A DNA stretch of 64,000 nt, from contig VSNG01000002.1 of the NCBI GenBank assembly GCA_009774175.1, positions 18,790 to 82,789 on the forward strand, read 5' to 3'. The translations under genes and the position numbers were made by a program. Positions 26,902 to 36,168 of this stretch are shown in pieces. The notes beneath the pieces were generated by a model. That model had not been told where the DNA came from. It did not search any database and saw only the letters and a program-made list of their open reading frames with translations. Source of the stretch: Lachnospiraceae bacterium. Lineage in GTDB: Bacteria; Bacillota; Clostridia; Lachnospirales; Lachnospiraceae. Each line of letters begins with the position of its first letter. The first letter of the stretch is position 1.

Positions 26902-27640
26902 ATTGCTTTCCCTTCGATGCAAAGAAAAACCCTTCCGGCTGGTACAGACATGTGTTAAAAGCCAGTCTTTTGCCATCCGTCGTATTAACCGTATAATATC
27001 CAAGATTTTTGTGATCCGGGCGACTGATATCTATATCAATTTCAAACGGCGCGTATTTTACATTTCCATATCCGTAATCCGCAAACAATTCCGTGATCTT
27101 CGGAACGGAATATATATTGTAATATACTTGTGAAAAATCAGATTCCTTCGTGGGTTTCCCGTAATTTTCAAGACTGATCGTATAATTGATACTGCCTTCA
27201 TAAAACAACGAAGAAAACGCAATCCAATTCGGATTCAGCTTACACATCTGTTCAATCGGGCCTCGGTACTCAGGAAGCCACGAAAGCGTCTGCAGGCTGA
27301 TAATCCCATCAAACTGATTTGTCAGCGTATGATCCAAATTGAATACGTCCCCATATTGAAATTGAATATTACCACTCGTTCCCTGATATAAATCAAACAA
27401 TTTTGTATTAATGTCTATGCCTGTAAAGCTGCTGCTCAAATGCTTTTGTGCGAAATAAGAGGTTCCCGATCCGGGACCGCAGCCGATATCCAAAATCTTT
27501 TTGTGATCCAAATCCGTGTTCACAGCCAAAAATTTTTCAAAAGCCACCGTAATTCGATATGGCTCCCTAAACTGCCTAATATACCATTCCAGATTATTCT
27601 CTTCCGTCCAGTAATCAATATTTTTCTTTTCTTGCCCCAT
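26894..27640 (-). CDS. Class I SAM-dependent methyltransferase
   Basis: The 248-residue protein has motif I KILDIGCGPGSGTSYF near residues 48-63, GIDINTKLFDLY (motif II, the acidic residue binding SAM ribose) and FDGIISLQTLSWLPEYRG (motif IV region). The fold is that of small-molecule methyltransferases; here it could methylate a sugar or cap the chain end, the latter being a known way to stop chain growth. It starts 3 bases after the GT11 stop and overlaps the ABC transporter start by 8 bases, so the three form one translational unit. It is AT-rich. Substrate is inferred from context only. Confidence 0.82.
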   Translation of the reverse strand: MGQEKKNIDYWTEENNLEWYIRQFREPYRITVAFEKFLAVNTDLDHKKILDIGCGPGSGTSYFAQKHLSSSFTGIDINTKLFDLYQGTSGNIQFQYGDVFNLDHTLTNQFDGIISLQTLSWLPEYRGPIEQMCKLNPNWIAFSSLFYEGSINYTISLENYGKPTKESDFSQVYYNIYSVPKITELFADYGYGNVKYAPFEIDIDISRPDHKNLGYYTVNTTDGKRLAFNTCLYQPEGFFFASKGKQYE

Positions 27641-27643
27641 GTC

Positions 27644-28558
27644 CTAACCCTCAAAAAGTATCCAGCCGTCTAAATACTGTGTTGCCTCTCCGAATCCGTC
27701 ATTGTACCAACGATTCGGCGCCATTACGATCTTTCCTTCCTTCTCAGACAAAAACTGCCCCCACCAACTAAAAGTACTGTTGGACATAATAAAATGACTG
27801 CATTTTGTCATCAAATACAAGCTTTCATAGTCATAGTCGCTCCTATCCTCATATATAACAGGAAAATCCAGATTCATACGCTTTACATCGTCTATATCAT
27901 CGGAAAAAACATAAAAGACCGGATGATCCAAACGCTCCGACATTGCCCTCATGGCCGCTTTATAATAGGCTTCCGTGCACACACCAAACTGCGTATTATT
28001 GACATAATCCCCCCTTCTGATGTGCACACACACGGACTCCTCCGCCGTGATCCTGCGCTCCATATCCTGAATCTTCTCCGGCATACATTCCACAATTTTA
28101 AAATCTCTCAACAAAATATCCCGAATCGGTTCAATCTCCTTCGCTTCCTGAAACCAACCGTTCATATAGATATTTCTGTGAAATCTCAGCAGAAAATGAC
28201 TTGTCGTCCCCGCGCAATGATCCTTCTGAACAATACCCAAAAGATAGAACAGCTTTTCCAGCTTTTTTTCCCTGCGTATTGCAACATCCTCCTGCCGTCC
28301 GGCAACGAAATAGCTGACTAGTCTTTTCGCAATCTCCCCACGGATTCGGAATGGTATACCTGTTGCCCCGTAATCTATCATTTCCACATCTTCACACAGG
28401 CAAAAATGGTGCAGTGAAAAATTTCTCAATTCATCCTGTTGGACAACCGTTGTGTCTAATGCAAGCCGGTCGATTCCCAGCTCTAACTGCAGCTTGCGCG
28501 CCATGGCATACTCAAACATTTGATTACCCAATCCGCCTTTTATCCTAACAACGATCAT
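27644..28558 (-). CDS. GT11-family glycosyltransferase (alpha-1,2-fucosyltransferase-like)
   Basis: The 304-residue protein begins IVVRIKGGLGNQMFEYAMA (residues 2-20), the GT11 hallmark, and has VHIRRGDYV at 178-186, whose Arg residues bind the GDP-sugar pyrophosphate, and a late FIMSNSTFSWWG segment. Characterised members add fucose in alpha-1,2 linkage from GDP-fucose. No complete GDP-fucose pathway is visible in this window, so the donor would come from elsewhere or differ. The ATG at 28558 has a GGGGAG site; it overlaps the upstream GT-A gene by 14 bases. The gene lies in the AT-rich cassette. Confidence 0.9.
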   Translation of the reverse strand: MIVVRIKGGLGNQMFEYAMARKLQLELGIDRLALDTTVVQQDELRNFSLHHFCLCEDVEMIDYGATGIPFRIRGEIAKRLVSYFVAGRQEDVAIRREKKLEKLFYLLGIVQKDHCAGTTSHFLLRFHRNIYMNGWFQEAKEIEPIRDILLRDFKIVECMPEKIQDMERRITAEESVCVHIRRGDYVNNTQFGVCTEAYYKAAMRAMSERLDHPVFYVFSDDIDDVKRMNLDFPVIYEDRSDYDYESLYLMTKCSHFIMSNSTFSWWGQFLSEKEGKIVMAPNRWYNDGFGEATQYLDGWILFEG

Positions 28559-29546
28559 CACGCTCTCCCCTATGAGTAATCTTAAAAAAAGCCTTCCTTC
28601 CCAACAACCTGTACACAAAATAAGTCAACGGGTCGTTGTACCACTTTGCGCGTTTGATATTCCATTCATGGTTATCATCCAAAAGTCTGTCATTAAATAG
28701 AACCGGCTTCACATTCTCAATTCTGTATTCAAACTCCCTGATCTGATCCAATTCCAGACCCACATGTTTTTTATTGTCTTCCGAATTGCCAACAATGTTT
28801 TGACCGCTTCCGTCCCAACCCCAGTTTCTTACTTTTGTCTTCGTCGGATTGATTGTACAAAACCCGTTGATTGCCAAAAAAATCCCCCTGTTGATATCTG
28901 TATTCAACAACGTTTCCTCTATAGACGGATCGATTATCGTACCAAGCATTCTCGAAAAAAGTCTTTTTCTTCTCCTGTAAATCGTCCACATCAGCCGCAT
29001 ATTTTTTGCCGCATACAGCCATTTTCTCATTGTCAGCTGCTCGTGAATCACTTTCTCTTTTTCGCGCCAAATCCCCATGCCCCATGCGCAAAAATTTGTA
29101 AGCGCTATAACGTTGTCATCACCATATTTAAAGCCTAAATCATCCGCATAGCCACATATACCGTACACTGTTGGATGATTTTCAAATCGCTCAAGGCCCT
29201 TATTCATATATACTAAAAAATTGCCAGCAAACTCATTATCGTCCTCTGAAAAAATCAGTCTATCGTGTTCTTTAAAAACCACTTCTTCAAGATACCCGTA
29301 ATTTTCCTCAGCCCCCAAGTTTGTCTCCTGAAAAATAACATGCACCCTGTGAAACCCTTCTATCGGATTCTTCAACATTTGGCAGACTCGTTTCCAACCT
29401 TCCACATATTTTTCCGCGGGCGGATAATCAACGCTGATATATACTTCCGTCTTGTCCGCATCCGTATTTTTCTGCAAAGACGCAATACATCTTTGCAAAT
29501 GTTCATATCTGTTGCATGTGGTTATCATAACCGGCGCATATATCAT
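28545..29546 (-). CDS. GT-A fold glycosyltransferase (GT2-related)
   Basis: The 333-residue protein begins MIYAPVMITTCNRYEHLQRC and has DRLIFSEDDNEFAGNFLVY near residue 105; the Glu-Asp-Asp is the metal and nucleotide-sugar motif. Downstream FCAWGMGIWREKEKV is analogous to the WGWASWRRAW part of the gene at 4565, so both may belong to one broad family. I chose the ATG at 29546 because a G5 ribosome site lies upstream; the ATG at 29591 has none. It overlaps the GT11 start by 14 bases. A 104-base gap without visible signals precedes it. Confidence 0.8.
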   Translation of the reverse strand: MIYAPVMITTCNRYEHLQRCIASLQKNTDADKTEVYISVDYPPAEKYVEGWKRVCQMLKNPIEGFHRVHVIFQETNLGAEENYGYLEEVVFKEHDRLIFSEDDNEFAGNFLVYMNKGLERFENHPTVYGICGYADDLGFKYGDDNVIALTNFCAWGMGIWREKEKVIHEQLTMRKWLYAAKNMRLMWTIYRRRKRLFSRMLGTIIDPSIEETLLNTDINRGIFLAINGFCTINPTKTKVRNWGWDGSGQNIVGNSEDNKKHVGLELDQIREFEYRIENVKPVLFNDRLLDDNHEWNIKRAKWYNDPLTYFVYRLLGRKAFFKITHRGERDDRC

Positions 29547-29650
29547 CTTTTCCCCCGTTCTCTGTTGCCTGCACGTATCTTGCCGTTTCATCCGTTAATG
29601 CAATTACGCAGGGCACGGATGTGCTTCGCAATGGCTTTCCCGCCGTCCCG

Positions 29651-31204
29651 TTACCGCACCGCCTCCGTCAACTCCTCATAGCTGTCAAACAAAAACAGCA
29701 GATAATCCTCCGACTGATAATCCGCTTTCTTCCGGGACAGAGCCCCCTGAAAGGAGCACACTCCATACTCTTCCTCCGTAAGCAGCACAAAAACCCTGCC
29801 CTCCGGCCGTGTGATCTGATGAGCCGCATTCTGCAGCCATGGAAGCACATCGTCCACGTCACGCAAGGTGGACAGATCATCCTCCCACACCCAAACATCG
29901 ATCGCCCCGTCGGACAGCTCCCGCAACACATTGCCATTCCAGAACGTGGCGTATCCCTCACAAGCTCCTTCTTCCTGCACAAGATACGTCACAATAGGAC
30001 GAAGCTGCGCCGTCTTGTCCATACTGCCGTAACGCGCATATCGAAAAATACCGCTAAGCAGAATGCCGCCACCCAAAAAAACAAGCAGTCCCGTTTTCAC
30101 ATATCGATTCCATGTAATCTCAGACAAGTTCAAAATCATAAGCGGGATGGCAAACACCATGGCCGCCATGTTATATCTGTCCGAGTACAGCATATCGGTA
30201 AAAGTATACATACAGAAAAAAATGCCGTACACCCCTGTAAAGTACACTGCCAAAAGCCAGATTGGCTCTGACTCTCCCCACTTCTTAACAACCGTCCGAG
30301 CCACGCACACAACCATCACCAAGGCAAGCACGCAGCTGAACGCACTAGCTATCGGCGTCGGTTTCCCGTCTCCATAGGAATAGCCGAAAGCGCGCAACGT
30401 ACCGAAGAAAAGATCCCGAATTCCCTGAACGGACACCCGGAATTTCATGCCACCGACCCAAGTCTCGTACCAATAATGTCCCGCCAACACGCAGGAGTTA
30501 ACCAAATATCCCGTGCAGGAAGCGACAAGTCCCACTGCCGAACAGGCAAGATATCCCGAAGGCTTCCTCTGTATTAACGCCATCAAAACCGTTGCGGCAA
30601 ACAGCGGTAGATAAAGCACCACCAGATGTCTGATGCCGCCAAGACCGGTCATAAAAGCAAGCACGACCGTGAATGCCAACACAGCTTTTTTCATCCTCGT
30701 CGAGGCGCGTGCATAATGAAACACCATTCCCACCGCAAAGAAGGAAATACTGATAAAGGACGCATATAAAAGCGCCAACAGCACATATTCAAAATAACCG
30801 TCGGAAACCGGCAAGAGCAGAAATATGGCGGAAACCGCATAGATCTTTTCCTGTCCCATCTGCCGCATCATATAGTAGTAACTTACAAGCATCAGCAGAT
30901 AGGAAACGACACAGGCTCCTGTCCTGACCATTGTCCAGTCCCGGAAAAAATGAAAAAAGAATGAGTAAAGCAGCTGTATATTTAATACGCGAAGCTCCGT
31001 GGAATAAAACCAATTTCTGGAGATCAGCGCGTGTTCCCCGTTTAAAATCTCCGCCAGAAGCATTTCACTGGAAATATCGGAGTCCGTCAGCATATCCCCG
31101 CGAAGCTGCATAAAAACGGAGAGGTAGACAAACAATCCAACCAGGCATATCCACGGCAGAGCCTTGATCCATCTATTTAACAGCTTATCCGTTTCCCGCT
31201 TCAT
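29651..31204 (-). CDS. Polytopic membrane protein, GT-C-like, family not recognised
   Basis: The 517-residue protein has about 11 hydrophobic helices: the first at residues 14-32, followed by an outer loop with QLRGDMLTDSDISSEMLLAEIL, an acidic patch in the position of the GT-C catalytic loop. The C-terminal 110 residues are soluble. This arrangement fits an outer-face glycosyltransferase or polymerase, but I see no family-specific motif. Only a distant GGAG lies before the ATG (12 bases), so the start is moderately sure. It follows the KdsC-like phosphatase by 57 bases and may use the same pathway's product; that is inference from position only. Confidence 0.65.
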   Translation of the reverse strand: MKRETDKLLNRWIKALPWICLVGLFVYLSVFMQLRGDMLTDSDISSEMLLAEILNGEHALISRNWFYSTELRVLNIQLLYSFFFHFFRDWTMVRTGACVVSYLLMLVSYYYMMRQMGQEKIYAVSAIFLLLPVSDGYFEYVLLALLYASFISISFFAVGMVFHYARASTRMKKAVLAFTVVLAFMTGLGGIRHLVVLYLPLFAATVLMALIQRKPSGYLACSAVGLVASCTGYLVNSCVLAGHYWYETWVGGMKFRVSVQGIRDLFFGTLRAFGYSYGDGKPTPIASAFSCVLALVMVVCVARTVVKKWGESEPIWLLAVYFTGVYGIFFCMYTFTDMLYSDRYNMAAMVFAIPLMILNLSEITWNRYVKTGLLVFLGGGILLSGIFRYARYGSMDKTAQLRPIVTYLVQEEGACEGYATFWNGNVLRELSDGAIDVWVWEDDLSTLRDVDDVLPWLQNAAHQITRPEGRVFVLLTEEEYGVCSFQGALSRKKADYQSEDYLLFLFDSYEELTEAVR

Positions 31205-31261
31205 TTAAGACAACCGCTCCTCTCCCCGCACGCCCTTATCGGGACAGCTGCAGACACCGCC

Positions 31262-31792
31262 CTATATGCCGATTCCATATAAGGCTGATACTGCGTCTTC
31301 CCACTGCCCCCGCTCTTTTAACAGCGCACAGATCACGTCCCGCACAGCGCCGCTTCCGCCCTTTACCTGTGCCACATAATCCGCATACGCCTTCACCTCT
31401 TCGCAGGCGTCCGCCGGACACCCAACGAAACCGCACAGCTTCATTGGCGGCAGATCATTGAGGTCATCCCCGATATAACCGATCTCCTCCTGCAGAATCC
31501 CGTTTTTCTCCATAAAATCCGCAAGATAGGAAGCTTTATCTTTAATATTCTGCACAACGTAATCAAACTTCATCTCCTGCATCCTGCGGGTGGTCGCCTG
31601 ACACTCCCTGCCGGTCAGCACCATAAGCCGTATTCCCGCCTGATGCGCCGCAAAATAACCGGCGGCGTCTTTGGTACAGAACTTTTTTAATTCATTTCCA
31701 TGTTCGTCATAATAAATACCGGCATCCGTCATGGTTCCGTCCACATCGATGACCAGATATTTGATTTTATCCAACTGTTCTTTGTTCCGCAT
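31262..31792 (-). CDS. KdsC-type HAD phosphatase
   Basis: The 176-residue protein has the HAD catalytic motif DVDGTMTD at residues 16-23 (nucleophile Asp16, acid/base Asp18), VLTGR near 58-62, a Lys in NIKDKASYL, and GDDLNDLPPM at 108-117. This compact C0-type HAD without cap matches KdsC (Kdo-8-phosphate phosphatase) and the HAD domains linked to NeuA and to KDN-9-phosphate removal. It would hydrolyse a phosphorylated keto-acid sugar, for example the product of the adjacent HMGL-type enzyme. A strong ribosome site (GGAGGA) precedes the ATG at 31792. No KdsA is visible, so classical Kdo synthesis is not supported. Confidence 0.87.
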   Translation of the reverse strand: MRNKEQLDKIKYLVIDVDGTMTDAGIYYDEHGNELKKFCTKDAAGYFAAHQAGIRLMVLTGRECQATTRRMQEMKFDYVVQNIKDKASYLADFMEKNGILQEEIGYIGDDLNDLPPMKLCGFVGCPADACEEVKAYADYVAQVKGGSGAVRDVICALLKERGQWEDAVSALYGIGI

Positions 31793-31856
31793 TACTTCCT
31801 CCGCTTCTTTACGCCCCGCGGCAGTCGGACCGCGATACCGGCGCGCGCAAAACGCT

Positions 31857-33428
31857 TCATCTATTATATAGGGAATCCGTCAAAAACACAACCTCTATCT
31901 GCTTGCGGATCTTCTCCAGATACGCGCGGTTTCTGATATTTTCCTCCGTCCCTTTCGTATACTGGCTCGCCATATAGGAAGTGACATAGTTACCGCCCTC
32001 CTTCTGGTAGCCGTCAAAGCCCGCCACATATACCTGCCCCGCTTTCAGCCTGATTAAAAGCTTCATCAGCATGATGACACAATTGTCACAAACTCCCTTT
32101 TCATCAAAACACAGATCCGCATAATTAAGCACGTTTTTCTCCTCGCACACATCCGTCAAGTTCGAGGTAATCAGCACCGTGCTCTCCTCTTTTTTCTCTT
32201 CCAGCGCGTCATAACGCATGGCGTTGGAACAGAAAATATAATCCGCATGGTAATCCGACGGCGCAAAGTTCGCCGCAAACACAACCGGCTTCTCTTCCCC
32301 GATAAAGGTTTCGATTTTTTCCCTGCATTTCAGAATGCTTGCGCCGGGCGCCAAAATCAGAATCTTTTTCTGTTTCAGCTTCTCTTCCAGCGAAGCAAGA
32401 ATTACGTCGTCGTCCACTTCATGATTCTGAAACCTCAGATACAGCTCTTCGATATACGCCTCGTCGTACGCCGTCTTTTTATGATCCTCAATACCCGCAA
32501 GAATCTGGTTGATCTGTTTGGCCCGCAGACGTCCTTTGCCGATCAGGTATTCCGCGTAATTCCTATGCAGGTTAAATTTGGCGGACAGCGCATAGGGCGT
32601 GCTGTAGCCCCAGGGTTCGATCTGCTTTAACTGAATGATATAATCGTCAATCCCGTCCAGCACAGGATTCACATCATAGACGGCTCCCTGCGTCTTATTC
32701 ATGTAATCCATAATCAGCTCCATGCACAGATTACCCGGCGTCCGCCCCATGCCCAGCATGGAAGCGTCGATTACGCTCTTTCTCTCGCTGGCCTTCATGG
32801 CGATAAACTCCTGCGCCAGCGAATAGGACAGGGCCAGATTTTCATGCAAGTGCAGGCCGATCACAATGGACTTGTCCAGATTATGCTCGATAAGAGAGTA
32901 AATCCGAAGCAGGTCGGATTTCATCATGGAGCCGAAGGTATCCACAATGGAAAAAGCATAGGGCTGGATCCGATTCACCTTTGCCAAAAGCTCCAGAATC
33001 ATCTCATCGGAATATCCCATGATATTGATGGGATTGCAAAACACCTTATATCCCTTGTTTTTGGCCTTACCGATAAATGCCAGACCCTCGTCGATATCAT
33101 AATCATGAAACGTCACGCGGATCGCGTCGATGGTTCTGCCGTCGTAATCCTCCAGCTTGTCTATGTCGTACTTATTATGCAGCGCCATGGCGGTAAACAG
33201 GGTATTGCCCCGCTTCTCCGGTAATATGGGGAGAATCTCGCTACAGTTGTTGTATAAGGCCTTATTCCTGTCATACTCACAGTTGCGCAAAAAGCCCACT
33301 TCCACATAGTCCACCTGGGATTCCACCAGCTGTCTGATAATGCTGCGAATCGTATGATACCCAAAATTCCAGTCGTTGATATACCCGCCGTCCCGGAGGG
33401 TACAGTCCAGTAATTTAACAAATGACAT
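31857..33428 (-). CDS. HMGL-like (DRE-TIM) aldolase fused to a Rossmann-like C-terminal domain
   Basis: The 523-residue protein begins MSFVKLLDCTLRDGGYIND: Asp8 with Arg12-Asp13 is the DRE-TIM signature binding metal and keto acid. GLHLHEN (residues 191-197) supplies the His-x-His metal ligands. The barrel resembles 4-hydroxy-2-oxovalerate aldolase and citramalate/homocitrate synthases. From about residue 345 a second domain starts with KKILILAPGASILKCREKI, a nucleotide-binding-like strand-loop, ending with a YVAGFDGY stretch as in DUF115-type or sialyltransferase-like folds. I chose ATG 33428 (GGAG nine bases upstream) over TTG 33443. With the KdsC-like and CMP-synthetase genes it suggests a keto-acid sugar made by aldol or Claisen condensation. 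Substrates are unknown. Confidence 0.82.
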   Translation of the reverse strand: MSFVKLLDCTLRDGGYINDWNFGYHTIRSIIRQLVESQVDYVEVGFLRNCEYDRNKALYNNCSEILPILPEKRGNTLFTAMALHNKYDIDKLEDYDGRTIDAIRVTFHDYDIDEGLAFIGKAKNKGYKVFCNPINIMGYSDEMILELLAKVNRIQPYAFSIVDTFGSMMKSDLLRIYSLIEHNLDKSIVIGLHLHENLALSYSLAQEFIAMKASERKSVIDASMLGMGRTPGNLCMELIMDYMNKTQGAVYDVNPVLDGIDDYIIQLKQIEPWGYSTPYALSAKFNLHRNYAEYLIGKGRLRAKQINQILAGIEDHKKTAYDEAYIEELYLRFQNHEVDDDVILASLEEKLKQKKILILAPGASILKCREKIETFIGEEKPVVFAANFAPSDYHADYIFCSNAMRYDALEEKKEESTVLITSNLTDVCEEKNVLNYADLCFDEKGVCDNCVIMLMKLLIRLKAGQVYVAGFDGYQKEGGNYVTSYMASQYTKGTEENIRNRAYLEKIRKQIEVVFLTDSLYNR

Positions 33429-33486
33429 AAATGTCAGCTCCAATCCGATTTTATGGCCTGCGTTTAGTATAACACTGAACCCGAAC

Positions 33487-36157
33487 TCATAGCAAGTCTT
33501 CCTGTTTTCTCCTCCGCATCCGTAATCCGCCGCCGGTTCTGTTTTTCAGACATTCCACACCAATAAGCAGTATTCCGATCAAAGACGCCAGAAAGCCCAT
33601 TTTCTGCCAAAGCGGGTCGTATACCACCCTGACGTGGTGCATCCCCTCCGTAAGCTTTACCGCGGTAAATCCGATGTTTGCCCGTTCTGTGGAAACCTCA
33701 GCCTGATCCACATACACCTTCCATGCCCTGTCAAAGGGGATGCTCAGGAAAAGCCAGCCGCCGGACGCATTAATATCTCCTTCCAGATAATTATCCCCAT
33801 ACTCCAAATTGGTCAGCGCGCGCCGCTGTAATACCGCAAGCGCCTCCCTCGTCTGTTCCATTTCATACCAGTATACGGACATGCTGTCAATATGATACGC
33901 CGTGCCCTGTGCCAGTTCCAAAACGATTTCCTGCTCGGCTTTTTCGATCTTAACCAGCTGATCCTTCTGACCCGTGGTATAAATATTATTTGCATTATGA
34001 ACCGCCAGCGTTTTATCGGCAACACGGATTTCTCCTCCTTCTGCCGTTTTTGCCTCCGTTCCTTCCAGATAAAGATATAGTTCCCCTTCCTCAAAATTAA
34101 AGGTTGACAGCTCCTCCTTTATGTGCACAATAATCCTGGCGTCTTTTCCCGCAGTCAGACAACCGTCTTCCTCTTCTATATTGACGTATTCTGTCTCATA
34201 ATGCAGCGCCGTAACCGCACTCTCCGTCTCCTCCTCTTTGGAAAGCAGACTTCCCCGCGGATTTTCCAGCACGAGCCCTCTCATCATGGCGCTCTGCCTT
34301 TCAAGCGGCGGCATCCGCAAAAAATCTTCTTCCGAAAGCGCCGACGCATATTGCACCCCAAAGGGCAGCCAGCTGGCATTTTCCACCAATTCCCCATTTT
34401 TCTCATAGTATTTCACACCTAAAAGCGACTGCAGCGCCTCCCGCCCGTCCAAACCGGCAAGATAATTGATTGTCCGCATTGCCGGAGATATTTTCAAAGC
34501 GTCATAAAAGGACCAGATATTGCCGTTCATAATACTGTAATATCCCCAGCATCCCCTGTATCCCTGTAGCAGCGCGCCCTGATTTGCCTGCTCCTGCCTG
34601 TCAGTCCGATACCATTCCTCTGTCTGTTCCGTCTCCTCCACAGTCAGCGCAACAGCTTCCATCTCGTCCCTCGACATAAAGGAAAGATACAGTTCCTGTC
34701 CGCCAATCTGATAAGGCCCCTCCAAAAAGATCATATTCAGCATTAAATTAACAAGCAGCGCTGCCACCAGCCTTTTCCTGCGTCTTACGCCATCCGAAAG
34801 GAGCGTCCAGATACAAAACGCCGTCACCCCGACACAGGCAACCGTTCTGAGTTTATCCTGCTGCACCATGTAGTGATAGCTCATGGAGCAGACAAAAACA
34901 GCAATGGCGGATGCCATTCTCCTTTTACCCACCTTCTCCTCTCCATGCTCAATAAATAAAATCACCGCATAGGCGATGCCTAAATAGATGGCATACACCC
35001 ATCTTGTATTGGGATAGGAAAAGCCGTTCATCATGCTCCACACAAAGGGACTGGCGTAAGCGACCGTCAAAAGCGCCGAGTAAACGCGTTCTCTTTTATT
35101 ATGACCGAGCCAGCACCGGATGACGGCCAGAAACGCAGCAAAGGAAATACCCAGAGACACCGCAAACATGGCAGATTTCTTATGTATAAACAGATTTTCA
35201 AGCTTTAGCAGAAGCTCCTGCACCGTCCAATACAGATACGGGCCTCCGATAATACCCGTTTCCATTCTTGCGCTCAAAAGAAATCCCCTGATCACGGGAA
35301 ACAGTATCGCGCCGGAAAGCAAAATTCCCATCAGATAGTATTTGGAAACGCAAAGCGCTTTTCGGGGAAGTCCCCGCAAATTCTTTGGATACCTGATTAA
35401 ATATTCTGCCAGCGCATAGACAAAAACAAGAATTGTTTGAATATACAGAAAATAAAAACTACAACATGCCTGTAACGCAATGAGGAGCGAGAGTTTTACC
35501 CCCCCCCCTCATTTTTTCGTCATTTTCAGTCAAACTCCCCGCGGGAATAAATTTTTCCACCTGTATCAGCAGCAGCGGAAAAATATAGGCCGCATTCAAA
35601 ATTTGATAAAACTGTAACCCATTTGGCAGGGCAAACGCGGAAAAAACATAAAGAACTGCTCCCAGTACAGACAAAACCGTATCTTTTCCATGTCTTCTGC
35701 AAAACAAAAGCATGGCGGCTCCGCAAAGCCAGAGCCGCAGAATCAGGGTAAATTCATACAGACGAACCGCGCCCTTCCCCACCGCGAATACGGAAAGCAG
35801 ATTAAGCGGATCTCCAAATCCGTTAAAATTCAGCGGAGAAATCACATCGCTTCCCAGGCCTATGGAAAAATCATACAGGCGAACGCTTCCTGTAGAAAGG
35901 AAGCGCCGCAGCAGCTTCCCAAAATATAGAAACGTCGGATAATCCTGTCCCGGCGCATCCACATTATAAATAAATGATCTGCCGTTTATTACGTGAAATA
36001 ATATGCCCACCCCGAAAAAAACAAAAAACAGTGCACTATACCATCCAAAGGGCAGCCATTTTTCTCTTTTGCTCTCTATCTTCATATCAGATTCTATCCT
36101 CTCACTTTCCATTGCCTGGGCTCTCTCGAACCTCCGCCCCTTAAACGCTTCTCGCAC
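33487..36157 (-). pseudogene. YfhO-family membrane protein, out of frame at a G10 tract (possibly phase-variable)
   Basis: Two frames together make one YfhO-type protein. The first (36157-35459) encodes about 232 residues with a membrane start, YNVDAPGQDYPTFLYF and helices up to LIQVEKFIPAG. The second, open from the G tract and ending at 33487, continues exactly with the expected SFYFLYIQTILVFVYALAEY helix, six or more helices and a large soluble C-terminal domain. The break falls at ten G (35508-35499). Removing one G, or adding two, joins them into about 889 residues, the usual YfhO length. YfhO proteins are GT-C-like and are linked to sugar modification of lipoteichoic acids or other envelope glycans. 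An alternative start is ATG 36085. A sequencing error in the homopolymer is the main alternative to phase variation. Confidence 0.85.
35499..35508 (-). repeat. Homopolymeric G10 tract inside the YfhO gene
   Basis: The plus strand shows ten C in a row, so the coding strand reads ATGA, ten G, then TAAAAC. Tract lengths of 9 or 12 would keep the two YfhO frames joined; 10 or 11 give a truncated protein of about 230 residues. It is the only G/C run longer than six I noticed in the window. Such tracts are classic sites of slipped-strand mispairing. Confidence 0.9.
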
Positions 36158-36168
36158 TCTCTGTCCGG

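Noticed and set aside
31262..33428. Classical Kdo pathway
   Set aside because: Only a KdsC-type phosphatase is present; there is no KdsA, KdsD or KdsB-type enzyme, and the aldolase is of a different class.
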